Below are positions 28,235 to 36,098 of a DNA stretch of 41,546 bases, one piece after another. The first letter of the stretch is position 1. The number at the start of each line of letters is the position of its first letter. Below the pieces are notes generated by a model, which worked only from the letters and a program-made list of their open reading frames with translations, searched no databases and had not been told where the DNA came from. Location: contig JAPHEE010000014.1 in NCBI GenBank assembly GCA_029259545.1, forward strand, positions 1 to 41,546, written 5' to 3'. Position numbers and translations under genes: made by a program. The DNA comes from Candidatus Alkanophaga volatiphilum (GTDB lineage Archaea; Halobacteriota; Syntropharchaeia; Alkanophagales; B39-G2).

Positions 28235-29136
28235 CTCCTTTTCAAGGCATTCATAAGCTCTCTTTGTAACGCTACCATCATGTCGCCGAGCAGCCCGAAC
28301 ACGAGAAATTGAATGCCAGAAATTATGAGGAGGGCGGTCAGCACCGAGAGTGGAACGTGCGTCACACCTTTAAACCATTCAAGCACCACGTACACGCCGG
28401 TGGCAAGCCCAGCTATTAGGAAAACTGTACCCAAAATCCCAAAGTAAAATAGAGGGTTATAGGTTCTTGCAAGCATGTAAATAGTATATCCGATCCTGAG
28501 ACCGTCGCGCAGTGGACTTAATTTCGTTTTACCTTTTCTTCTCCTGTAAGTTACCGGAACTTCTTTTATTCTGAAGCCTTTCTTCACGCACTCTATGGTC
28601 ATCTCAGCTTCCACTTCAAATCCACGTCTCTTCAGTTCTATACCTTCGATGCACTCTCTGGTGAGCGCTCGGTAGCCTGAAAGCATGTCTTGTAGGCGTA
28701 TCCCATAGCCAAAGCCGAAGATGCGGTTCAGAATTTTATTCCCGACGAGGTTTATGCGGCGGAACGCCCCTTTTTGAGCGATGCGGCAGCCGATGACGTG
28801 GTCCGCATTGCCATCAAGTATGGGTTTTAAGAGCTTCTCGACATCCTCCGGCAAGTAGGAGCCGTCGCCGTCTATCATGACGATGGCGTCGGCGTCCGTC
28901 TCTTCCAATATCATGCGGAACGCCTGTATTATGGCGGCGCCCTTGCCACGCCCCTCCTGCATGACGACTTTTGCGCCCTCGCGTTTTGCAATTTCAACAG
29001 TACGGTCGGTGCTGCCACCGTCTATGACAAGTATGTTATCGTAACCCATGCTCTTGAAGCCTCTAACAATATCCCCAATGGATTGCTCCTCGTTGAGCGT
29101 TGGTATCAAAATGCAAACCTTTTGATGCTCCATCAT
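28231..29136 (-). CDS. Membrane-anchored family 2 glycosyltransferase (DPM1/AglJ-like)
   Basis: This GT-A glycosyltransferase has 301 residues. The N-terminal catalytic domain shows IPTLNEEQSIGDIVRG, the nucleotide-binding VIDGGSTDRT and the metal motif IDGDGSYLPED. Two hydrophobic C-terminal segments (about 225-250 and 262-288) would anchor it in the membrane. This layout is that of polyprenyl-phosphate sugar transferases working in N-glycosylation or S-layer decoration; the sugar is unknown. The start overlaps the nrdD stop by four bases (ATGA). A UPF0104 flippase-like protein at 34747-35793 could belong to the same pathway. Confidence 0.88.
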   Translation of the reverse strand: MMEHQKVCILIPTLNEEQSIGDIVRGFKSMGYDNILVIDGGSTDRTVEIAKREGAKVVMQEGRGKGAAIIQAFRMILEETDADAIVMIDGDGSYLPEDVEKLLKPILDGNADHVIGCRIAQKGAFRRINLVGNKILNRIFGFGYGIRLQDMLSGYRALTRECIEGIELKRRGFEVEAEMTIECVKKGFRIKEVPVTYRRRKGKTKLSPLRDGLRIGYTIYMLARTYNPLFYFGILGTVFLIAGLATGVYVVLEWFKGVTHVPLSVLTALLIISGIQFLVFGLLGDMMVALQRELMNALKRR

Positions 29137-31448
29137 CGTACGTCGGCGGCGGAGTACCTCTTCCTATCTAGCAGCTCCTGCTTCTTGCCCTCGTTCCAGC
29201 CACTCACCGCCTGTATATACCCTGTAATCCTTGAGAGGTGGTCGACGTTTTCAGAACCGCAGTTCGGACATTTTTCATGGAGACCAGCAGCGACGTGGAA
29301 GTCATCCATGCAGACCGTCAGGTCCTTCGTGAATGCGAAGTAGCCGATTTGCGTGTTCTTCGCGATCTTCATCGCAAGGCTCTTTATGCCCTTCGGATCC
29401 GGGTAGCTCTCGCCCATGAAGATGTGGAATATGTTGCCGCCGTCCACTATCGGGAAGAAGATGTGCTCGATTCTTATGCGTTCCGTCAGCGGAATGTCCG
29501 CCGACGGAGGGACGTGCGTGCCGTTCGTGTAGTAAACGGGGAGGTCTCTCGTCTCATCCATCATAGCTAACGCCTTCTCGACGTCGCCCTTGACGACCTT
29601 CTTCGCCTTCTCCCTGAACTCCTCGTGCAGGAGGTCCGCGACCGCAAAGCGCTGGGCGCAGCTCTCCGCAGGCGTCCTCGCAAGCCTTATGTTCATGTTA
29701 TGCCGCCGGCACAGCTCCTTGGCGTAAAGCTCCATCTCCGTCATCGCCCTGACGGCGAGCCTGAGCGCTTCGTCGGACTCGTGCATCTGCTTCCCGGTGT
29801 GGTACTGCACCATGTCGTTGATCCCGACGACGCCGATGATGTAGACGAGCTCGTCGAGATATGTGGCGACCTCGCCCTTCTCGCCGGTCACAGGATCCTT
29901 AGGACGCTGCGTGAGGAACGGCATCCGGTTGTTCTTTATGATGTACTCCATCCACTGCCGCTTCACCTTAAAGACTTCGACAGCGAGGTCCATCATACGC
30001 TTCAGCTCTTTAAACAGCAGTTCGTCGTCGTGTTCCGCTCTGTACGCAGCTCTTGGGCAATTTATGGTTACGACCTGCCAAGCACCCATGCTGAAGTGCT
30101 TGCCGTTGCGGAAGTAGACCTTGTCGAGGAAGTCCTTGTCGTCAGGCGACGTCACGAAATTATAAGCGCAGCACTGGTAGCACGAGACGCCCTCGCCGCC
30201 GCCCCGGTACTCAGGCATCTCATTGTCGAAATAAGGAGTGCCAAACTTCGCCGCAAGCTCGAAGGCTAAGTCGTAAAGCTCATCGTATGTTGGAAGCTCA
30301 GGATGCTTCTCGTCGAATTCTCGAACCCACTCGTCAGGCTCCAGAAAGTCCTTTTTGAGAGAAATTTCAGGCTTCGGGAAGTTAAAGGGCTTGCCCCAAT
30401 AATCACCTTCGAGCATGACTTCCATGAGCGCTTTGAACGCGAGCCGCACCTCACGCTCGAATTCACCATAGGTGCGGAGCGGCGCCTGTTTCCCATCCCA
30501 GACGTGTCCTTTATAGACGACAGGCTTATCGCGCCATATTTTTGGGACGCCGGGCGTGAGCTGGACGCTGGAGAAGACCAGCTGACCCCCTCTGGCGACC
30601 TGCATCTGCGTCATCTCGAATACGAACATCTGCATCAGCTGCTTGATCTCCTCGTAGCTCAGCCCCTCGAAATACGGAGCAAGGAACGTCAGGAAGTTGA
30701 AATAGCCCTGACCGCCCGCACAATTCGTCTGTGCTGCGCCTAAGACCTTGACGGCATGCAAAACCGCAACCTCAGGCTTCTTAGCAGGACCGGCGACCGA
30801 AGCTTTTACGCCGGTGCCGTCAGGCATCAGCCCGTAGTAGAAGAAATAGCGAAGGTCGTGGTCCATGCAAAATGGGCGAGTTCCAAAGTATTCAAGGTCG
30901 TGGATGTGAATATCTCCGCTCAGATGCGCGTCGGCAATGTGTTGCGGCATTAAAAGCAAATACTGCTCCTTGCAGATCTTATCCGCCTTTTTCTTGTGCG
31001 AGGTCTCAGCGTTCTCCTGCAGATTTGCATTCTCCTTGGCTTCGAAGCCCTCGCCGATGTCGATTAGATGCGCATCATAGACAGGTGTGCCGACTCGTGT
31101 GCAGATGTTCTTCCACTCCGTCGCCCCGTACTCCTCAAGTAGGATCATGTTCACGATCTCCCGAATGAGCGCACTTGAAAGATTCTTGGTGACTCCCATT
31201 GCCAGAATGCGCTTCTCAGCCTTCGCCGCTATTTCACGGGCGGTCTGTTCGTCGATCGGCGGAATTCCATAAAACTTCTCACTCAACTCAGTTTCCCTGA
31301 GGAGTTGCCTCACTATCGCTTCCCTATCCCATTCGAGAATGTGCCCATCGCTCGTCCTAACTTTGGGGAGGCGAAGCTTAATCCCGCTCAGCGTCGTCTG
31401 CACAATGTTATTCTTACGCTTTGCAGCCGTTTCATGCACCCCCCTCAC
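29133..31448 (-). CDS. nrdD: Anaerobic (class III) ribonucleotide reductase
   Basis: Class III ribonucleoside-triphosphate reductase (771 residues) makes deoxynucleotides anaerobically with a glycyl radical. It has an N-terminal ATP-cone (KVRTSDGHILEWDREAIVRQ), then the ten-stranded barrel with FSSVQLTPGVPK and GGGEGVSCYQCCAY. The C-terminus has a CPNC zinc half-site followed by the glycyl radical loop SRITGYIQAVSGWNEGKK. The start is taken as the GTG at 31448; it overlaps the end of the redoxin gene by 17 bases. No NrdG activase lies nearby. The adjacent redoxin suggests this enzyme may be reduced by a redoxin instead of formate; that is inference. Confidence 0.94.
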   Translation of the reverse strand: MRGVHETAAKRKNNIVQTTLSGIKLRLPKVRTSDGHILEWDREAIVRQLLRETELSEKFYGIPPIDEQTAREIAAKAEKRILAMGVTKNLSSALIREIVNMILLEEYGATEWKNICTRVGTPVYDAHLIDIGEGFEAKENANLQENAETSHKKKADKICKEQYLLLMPQHIADAHLSGDIHIHDLEYFGTRPFCMDHDLRYFFYYGLMPDGTGVKASVAGPAKKPEVAVLHAVKVLGAAQTNCAGGQGYFNFLTFLAPYFEGLSYEEIKQLMQMFVFEMTQMQVARGGQLVFSSVQLTPGVPKIWRDKPVVYKGHVWDGKQAPLRTYGEFEREVRLAFKALMEVMLEGDYWGKPFNFPKPEISLKKDFLEPDEWVREFDEKHPELPTYDELYDLAFELAAKFGTPYFDNEMPEYRGGGEGVSCYQCCAYNFVTSPDDKDFLDKVYFRNGKHFSMGAWQVVTINCPRAAYRAEHDDELLFKELKRMMDLAVEVFKVKRQWMEYIIKNNRMPFLTQRPKDPVTGEKGEVATYLDELVYIIGVVGINDMVQYHTGKQMHESDEALRLAVRAMTEMELYAKELCRRHNMNIRLARTPAESCAQRFAVADLLHEEFREKAKKVVKGDVEKALAMMDETRDLPVYYTNGTHVPPSADIPLTERIRIEHIFFPIVDGGNIFHIFMGESYPDPKGIKSLAMKIAKNTQIGYFAFTKDLTVCMDDFHVAAGLHEKCPNCGSENVDHLSRITGYIQAVSGWNEGKKQELLDRKRYSAADVR

Positions 31449-31716
31449 TCTTAGTCTTAGCTTTAAGGTCCAAAGCCTCTAAAATTTTCTCCTTTCTTAA
31501 CTCCCCGCCCTCAAACATATCAGCGTACGTGAGGAACTTCTCACCAACTTGAAGGACGGGAGCGGTGAGCGTGAAGACGCCATGCAGCCTCAACTCCGTG
31601 AGCGCCTCGGCGGTCGCCATGTTCACCTCCTCATAGCGAACGCCTTTGGCGGCGAGGAACCTCTTCAAAAGCTCACAGTTGGGACATCGCTCCGTGGTAT
31701 AAACTCGTACTTTCAT
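31432..31716 (-). CDS. Glutaredoxin/NrdH-like redoxin
   Basis: This thioredoxin-fold protein of 94 residues has the redox motif CPNC after VRVYTTER, the cis-proline region LTAPVLQVG, and C-terminal GELRKEKILEAL. I chose the ATG at 31716, preceded by GGAGGTTGAGG, over the TTG at 31725. It overlaps nrdD, so the two are translationally coupled and it is the likely electron donor to the reductase. The lysine/serine tail is short and unremarkable. Confidence 0.85.
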   Translation of the reverse strand: MKVRVYTTERCPNCELLKRFLAAKGVRYEEVNMATAEALTELRLHGVFTLTAPVLQVGEKFLTYADMFEGGELRKEKILEALDLKAKTKSEGGA

Positions 31717-31757
31717 AACCCTCAACCTCCCTTACAGAATGTCGCTAAAGAAAGCTT

Positions 31758-31771
31758 ATGAATTTATTCAT
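31758..31771. promoter_or_regulatory. Palindrome ATGAATTTATTCAT upstream of the redoxin gene
   Basis: This 14-mer is identical to the one upstream of cdhD (12275-12288), located about 42 bases before the redoxin ATG. On the minus strand it reads ATGAATAAATTCAT. It could be a shared operator or a TATA-containing promoter core for the redoxin-nrdD operon. Confidence 0.45.
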
Positions 31772-31827
31772 GAGATAGGGGAGGTGGGTGGGAAATATTT
31801 AAATACTCTGAAGTCAATCCATTGAGG

Positions 31828-31970
31828 CAAGGCCGTGCCTATACGGTGCGGTCAGGGGCTGCGGTGAGCCAGCCCGAAACGTCGTGAGGCATAGGCTCCG
31901 GAGCGGTGCTCCTTAGGGAGTCCACGCTGAGAGGCGTGAAGCTCCCGACTTCAGTCGTGGAGCAGCTCAC
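31828..31970 (+). repeat. Structured repeat element, copy C
   Basis: This 143-nt copy is nearly identical to A. Differences include a G-U to G-C strengthening in the GGGCTG/CAGCCC hairpin, which favours an RNA-level constraint. It ends GGAGCAGCTCAC and lies between the divergent redoxin and UPF0280 genes, about 50 bases upstream of the UPF0280 start. The A/T-rich AATATTTAAATAC just left of it (31793-31805) could be a promoter reading into the element. Confidence 0.75.
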
Positions 31971-32018
31971 TTCCTCCCCACAAATCTTTTTTGACCCAAA
32001 GTCGGTATATGAGCGGCG

Positions 32019-32756
32019 ATGAAGGAGCGTTTCATTTTCAAGGAGACGAACGTCCTAATAATCGCCGACGAGAAGGAATACATAGAAGCGGCGAAGGAGG
32101 AGATATTACGGCAAAGGCGAAACTTAGAGGCTTTTATTAAGGAGGACCCGTTCTTCCTCGTGACCTTAGAACCTTACAAACTCGACTCTTCGAGAGAGCG
32201 GCGGGCGCCGGAGATCGTGCGTCGTATGATAAAGGCGACGCTGGAGTTCGATGTCGGGCCCATGGCGGCGGTCGCCGGCACGCTTGCAGAACTAGCTGTC
32301 GAAGCAATGTGTGAGCGGGGGGCGACGTACGCCATCGTGGAAAACGGCGGGGACATTGCACTCATAAACGACCGCCCGGTAACCGTCGGAATATTTGCGG
32401 GGGAGCACAGTCCGTTCTCGGGAAAGATTGCGTTGAAAATAGAGCCGCAGCATGAAATTCTCGGCGTCTGCACCTCATCGGCGACCGTAGGTCATTCGAT
32501 AAGCTTCGGCGCCGCCGATGCCGCCACGGTCATCGCAAGGGGAGGGGCGCTCGCGGACGCCGCCGCGACGGCGCTCTGCAACGCTGTTAAAGATGAACCC
32601 TCTGTGAAGGCTGCTTTCTCAGTCGTGAGCGGTGTTGAAGGCGTCGAGGCTGCTTTGATTATCTATAAGGACATCATGGCGACATGGGGTGACATGCCTG
32701 AAGTTTTGACGAACGTCGCTTCCAACTCTGCGCTCACCAGCCGCACAGGGCATTAA
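32019..32756 (+). CDS. UPF0280 family protein (ApbE-like)
   Basis: This is a 245-residue member of UPF0280 (COG2122), common in methanogens and relatives and distantly similar to the FAD-transferase ApbE fold. Recognisable stretches are MAAVAGTLAELAVEAM, YAIVENGGDIAL and VGHSISFGAADAATVIARGG ending in alternating Ala/Asp. The exact substrate is unknown. Gly/Ala-rich loops suggest nucleotide or flavin binding. It is the first plus-strand gene after the array and stands alone. The ATG at 32019 is the only clear start; no strong Shine-Dalgarno sequence is seen. Confidence 0.85.
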   Translation: MKERFIFKETNVLIIADEKEYIEAAKEEILRQRRNLEAFIKEDPFFLVTLEPYKLDSSRERRAPEIVRRMIKATLEFDVGPMAAVAGTLAELAVEAMCERGATYAIVENGGDIALINDRPVTVGIFAGEHSPFSGKIALKIEPQHEILGVCTSSATVGHSISFGAADAATVIARGGALADAAATALCNAVKDEPSVKAAFSVVSGVEGVEAALIIYKDIMATWGDMPEVLTNVASNSALTSRTGH

Positions 32757-33536
32757 GGCGTTTGCATGAAGACAGCAACATACAGCACTCGTACGTTTAT
32801 CCGAAGTGCCGAGCGGTGGGCGGAAGGCGGGTCGGCGACACGCTCTGCACGAGGATGACGCTCGTGATGAACGCCGCAGGGCGGTCGCCCTCTCGCCCGC
32901 AGCCCCCGACGGCACGCAGTCGCCACGAATGCTTTGAGAGCGCCGACGAGCGAGCTTCAACTCTGCTTAACCCCACCCAACCCTGTTCGAGCCTGCTTTA
33001 GACTCCTGACCGTTGTCATTCTGTGGGCAGAATTTTTATGGGCAAAATCAGGACACCATAGATGAACAGCAAGATGTCTAGGATGATGTCCCACTTGGGC
33101 AGGAGAGCGTAGAGGACGCCTTGCGCAACAGTTCCACTTTTTGTAGGCGTTGATAGTCGTTCATTGTAGGTACCTAAGCGCTAGCAGGTAAGCTGACGCC
33201 GTATGGACAGCTAAGCCAAGTTTCCTGCTTAACAATATGGCTTTCGGCAAGACAGCTAGATACTTGGATGCCACTTTTAAGTTTGACGGAGGGAGTTTTG
33301 GAGAGCCCGATGAACAGGGGATGAGCTTAAATGAACCGCGTCCGCCGAGGGAGGCGCAAGCTCCCGCAGGAGGGCGTGGAGGATACCATGGGTGATGAAT
33401 GCCTGCGTGGGTTTACCGATGCCTACGTGGGAGGAAACCCTAGTAATATGGTGCAGATAATGACTCTAAGCATCCATTCCAGCGGGTTTGCGATCATTGC
33501 TCACACGTATCCAGTAATAAAAAATGTAAAGTGAAG
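32757..33536. other. 780-bp stretch without a convincing gene
   Basis: No ORF here has the look of a conserved gene. Two coherent fragments are visible. A minus-strand open stretch at 33016-33180 has no start codon and encodes a hydrophobic C-terminus (VLYALLPKWDIILDILLFIY). A plus-strand 52-codon frame at 33237-33395 encodes MAFGKTARYLDATFKFDGGS and a Gly/Pro-rich end. Further right are imperfect direct repeats, ATGCCTGCGTGGG and ATGCCTACGTGGG (about 33404-33434), and G/C-rich inverted repeats. This looks like gene or mobile-element debris, or an unrecognised structured RNA. Confidence 0.5.
33016..33180 (-). pseudogene. Possible remnant of a membrane protein gene
   Basis: This is a 54-codon open stretch bounded upstream by TAG and lacking ATG, GTG or TTG at a sensible place. 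Its translation reads like the end of a real protein: a polar segment (TYNERLSTPTKSGTVAQG) followed by about 25 hydrophobic residues. I do not recognise the family. It is most simply a 5'-truncated relic. Confidence 0.3.
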
Positions 33537-34691
33537 TCATCCCCTGCGCTTCCCGATCATAAAGTCTGCAATGGTGTTTTTCTGTATTTCTGAGGTGCCC
33601 TCGTAGATCTCGGTGATCCTAGCATCTCTTGCAAAGCGCTCAACTTCGTATTCAGTCATGTAGCCGTAACCGCCGAGAATCTGGACCGCCTCATAGCACA
33701 CTTCGTTCGCAACTCGCGACGCGAAATATTTAGCCATCGAGGTCAACTTCGGGTCTATCCGCCGTCCTTGGTCGAAATTCCACGCCGCCTTGTAGACGAG
33801 GTTCTTCGCAGCTTCGATCTTCGTCGCCATCTCCGCAATCTTGTGCCGGATCACGGGCATGTCCGCCAGCGTGACGTCAAATTGCCGCCGCTCCTTCGCA
33901 TACGCGATCGCCCGCTCTAAAGCACCTTCGGCGATGCCGAGCGCTTGCGCAGCGACTTCGATGCGGCTCTCGTCAAAGAACTCCAGCACTTGGTAAAAGC
34001 CCCGGTTCTCCTCGCCGACGAGGTTTTCAAGGGGGACTCTTGCGTCTCTGAAAGACAGCTCCGCCGTCGATGTCATACGAATGCCCATCTTAAGTCCGAG
34101 GTCGATCGCTTCGAACTGCTCCTTAGGCACGATGATGGTGCTCATCCCTCTGTATTTTGGCGTAGCGTTCGGATTCGTCTGGCAGAGGACGATTGCGAAG
34201 TTGCAAATTCCGCCATTAGAGATAAAAGTTTTCGTACCGTTGATCACCCACTCGTCGCCGTCTTTTACTGCGACGGTATCCATCTCCGTGATGTCTGATC
34301 CGTGGTTGGGCTCGGTGAAGGCACCTGCAGAAATCCACTCGCCAGCACAGACCTTTGGGAGGTAAGCGGCTTTCTGCTCGTGCGTCCCGAACCATTTTAT
34401 GATCTCACATGCGAAGTCCGAAAGCAGGAGGCAGGTGCCAAGTCCGGAGTCGGCTCTGCACATCTCCTCGACGATCAAAGCGTTCTCGAGAGTGCCGAGC
34501 CCCTGCCCGCCGTACTCCTCAGGGTAGTGCACGCCGACAAAGCCGAGCTTCGCCGCCTTCCGTAATAAATCAAACGGGTATTTGTGCTCAGTTTCGTATT
34601 TTAACGCCAGCTCTTTATCGAATTCCTTCTCGCAAAATTCACGAACCGCCTCTACAATGTCCTTCTGCTCCTCAGTGAGCTCAAAATTCAT
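33537..34691 (-). CDS. Acyl-CoA dehydrogenase
   Basis: This full-length flavoprotein (384 residues) oxidises acyl-CoA to enoyl-CoA. It has the N-terminal helical domain, the FAD-binding beta domain (SAGAFTEPNHGSDITEM, WVINGTKTFISNGG) and the C-terminal domain with AVQILGGYGYMTEYEVER. The catalytic Glu is in the canonical YEGTSEIQ. The LGTCLLL and FDESRIEVAAQALG regions are normal. It follows the UPF0104 gene by 55 bases, with GGTG before the ATG. Together with the remnant at 17918-18393 it indicates past or present acyl-CoA beta-oxidation, unusual for a strict methanogen. No electron-transfer flavoprotein genes lie next to it. Confidence 0.95.
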   Translation of the reverse strand: MNFELTEEQKDIVEAVREFCEKEFDKELALKYETEHKYPFDLLRKAAKLGFVGVHYPEEYGGQGLGTLENALIVEEMCRADSGLGTCLLLSDFACEIIKWFGTHEQKAAYLPKVCAGEWISAGAFTEPNHGSDITEMDTVAVKDGDEWVINGTKTFISNGGICNFAIVLCQTNPNATPKYRGMSTIIVPKEQFEAIDLGLKMGIRMTSTAELSFRDARVPLENLVGEENRGFYQVLEFFDESRIEVAAQALGIAEGALERAIAYAKERRQFDVTLADMPVIRHKIAEMATKIEAAKNLVYKAAWNFDQGRRIDPKLTSMAKYFASRVANEVCYEAVQILGGYGYMTEYEVERFARDARITEIYEGTSEIQKNTIADFMIGKRRG

Positions 34692-34746
34692 TTATATCAC
34701 CCCATCACTCTCTTCACCTCCTTATGTTTTTGCTTTTTTCGGTTTT

Positions 34747-35793
34747 TCACGCCCGTAGAAGCTTGTATTGCAGCACGCCGCTTACCACAATGTTAGTGTA
34801 GTAAGTGACGAGCCGCCACCCTATTATCAGAGGACCGAGAAGCGACACGCTCACGAATGGGGAGAAAAAGGTCAGGGCGCCGAACTCTGCGACGCCGCTG
34901 CCGCCGGGGGTTGGCAGTATCGTAAGTATGATGATAATTACTTGGGCTGCAAACAGCTTTACGTACGCAGCGCTCGCTCCGAAGCCCATCAGTATCAAGG
35001 AGGGTGTGGAGAAGTCCACACACCAATGTAACACCGTAGAAAACATGCCCTCTAACATACTTTTTTTGTGTCTCAGTAGCATGAGCAGCCCGCTCTTGAA
35101 ATTTTCTATCTCCCTCGCCGCTTTTTCGAGCAGTCTCTCTTGTCTCGGATTTTCAAAGCCCGCTCTACCAATAATTCTTTTGACGAAGTTTTGCAGCGAC
35201 GAAGATGCCTTTTTAAGGGTTTCTGGCTTTAGCATGAAGATCACAACCACTAAGACGGCTAAGAACGTCAGTGCGAGCACTGAGATGGCGACGGACATCA
35301 AGACGTGCTGTAAGCCCGACGTTGCGGCACCGCTCCTAAGCACGCCAAAAAAGACGGCAAACGCAAAAGGGAGCGTGAGTAGGAAGAAAAGTGCGTCGAG
35401 GATGCGCTCACTCAGCACGACCGCAGTGGCATTGCCGACGCTCATGCCGCTTTTGTGCAACATGTACGCTCTGACAGGCTCGCCGCCGAGCATCGTCGGC
35501 GTTATAGCTGCGGGAAAGAGACCTGCGATCACTGCCTTAAGTGCCTCTTTAAAACTTATTTTCGTGCCAAGCGCCACGCTCAGCGAGCGTATGCGGAGCG
35601 CCGTGAAAAGCCACGAGAGCATGTGCGCGGCAGCCGCTGCCACAAGGAACTTCAAACTAATACTGCGAATGCACGCCAAGGTCTCAGCACTTAGAGTAAG
35701 GATGCATATCAGGACGACCGAGACGACACTTACAGTCAGTGCCAAAGCGAGTTTTTTTGCGTCACTTAACTGCTTCCAGCTTGAAGCTTTCAC
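34747..35793 (-). CDS. UPF0104 membrane protein (flippase-like)
   Basis: This integral membrane protein (348 residues) of the UPF0104/lysylphosphatidylglycerol-synthase transmembrane family has about 7-8 hydrophobic segments. The conserved motif MLGGEPVRAYML follows the third helix, and PTPGGSGVAEFGAL lies near the C-terminus; both are hallmarks of the family. Archaeal members include AglD-like proteins linked to glycolipid or S-layer glycan synthesis. It starts with GTG at 35793, only 24 bases from the end of repeat element D, so the element probably sits in its 5' region. The substrate is unknown. Confidence 0.88.
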   Translation of the reverse strand: MKASSWKQLSDAKKLALALTVSVVSVVLICILTLSAETLACIRSISLKFLVAAAAAHMLSWLFTALRIRSLSVALGTKISFKEALKAVIAGLFPAAITPTMLGGEPVRAYMLHKSGMSVGNATAVVLSERILDALFFLLTLPFAFAVFFGVLRSGAATSGLQHVLMSVAISVLALTFLAVLVVVIFMLKPETLKKASSSLQNFVKRIIGRAGFENPRQERLLEKAAREIENFKSGLLMLLRHKKSMLEGMFSTVLHWCVDFSTPSLILMGFGASAAYVKLFAAQVIIIILTILPTPGGSGVAEFGALTFFSPFVSVSLLGPLIIGWRLVTYYTNIVVSGVLQYKLLRA

Positions 35794-35817
35794 GTCTGTT
35801 TTTTAGGGCGTAGGGAT

Positions 35818-35955
35818 GTGACCTCCTCCCCTCACAGGGGCATCCTGAGGGAGGCTCCCAGTTCATCCACCTCGACTTGCCCGCCAGCTCTTTCTCACGG
35901 GCAGCGGTCGTGGTGTCGAGGGCTTCACTTCGGGCCGGCCCAGCCCTAGGCTCGC
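35818..35955 (-). repeat. Structured repeat element, copy D
   Basis: Read on the minus strand, this 138-nt sequence begins GCGAGCCTAGGGC, like copy B. It forms a long stem CCTCGAC/GTCGAGG enclosing an inner hairpin, and ends with the hairpin CCCCTGTGAGGGG followed by AGGAGGTCAC. The TCAC terminus and 3' hairpin match the other copies in layout, although the primary sequence is diverged. It runs toward the UPF0104 start codon and probably forms part of its leader. The rest of the gap up to hisS (35956-36054) shows only A/T-rich sequence. Confidence 0.55.
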
Positions 35956-36054
35956 ATAGCAGGCAATGAATAATACGATGGTGCTATATAAATATTTTTC
36001 CCCACCCACCTCCCTGCTGCACCTTTGAAAAGGCGGGAATTAGCAGCAACAATA

Positions 36055-36063
36055 TTCTTAAAT
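36055..36063 (+). promoter_or_regulatory. TATA box of hisS
   Basis: TTCTTAAAT, within AATATTCTTAAATC, lies about 40 bases upstream of the hisS TTG start, in a spacer that is otherwise G-rich. It is a reasonable archaeal TATA box for the rightward operon. Confidence 0.45.
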
Positions 36064-36098
36064 CTAGAGGGGGAAAGCAAGAGCGAGGGGGGCTTGCG

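Noticed and set aside
33280-33440. RNase P RNA or SRP RNA
   Set aside because: The region is G-rich and hairpin-bearing but lacks the conserved core sequences of either RNA.
33331-33534. 67-codon ORF
   Set aside because: It overlaps direct repeats and inverted repeats, has no ribosome site and no recognisable domain; it is kept only as part of the 780-bp unassigned region.
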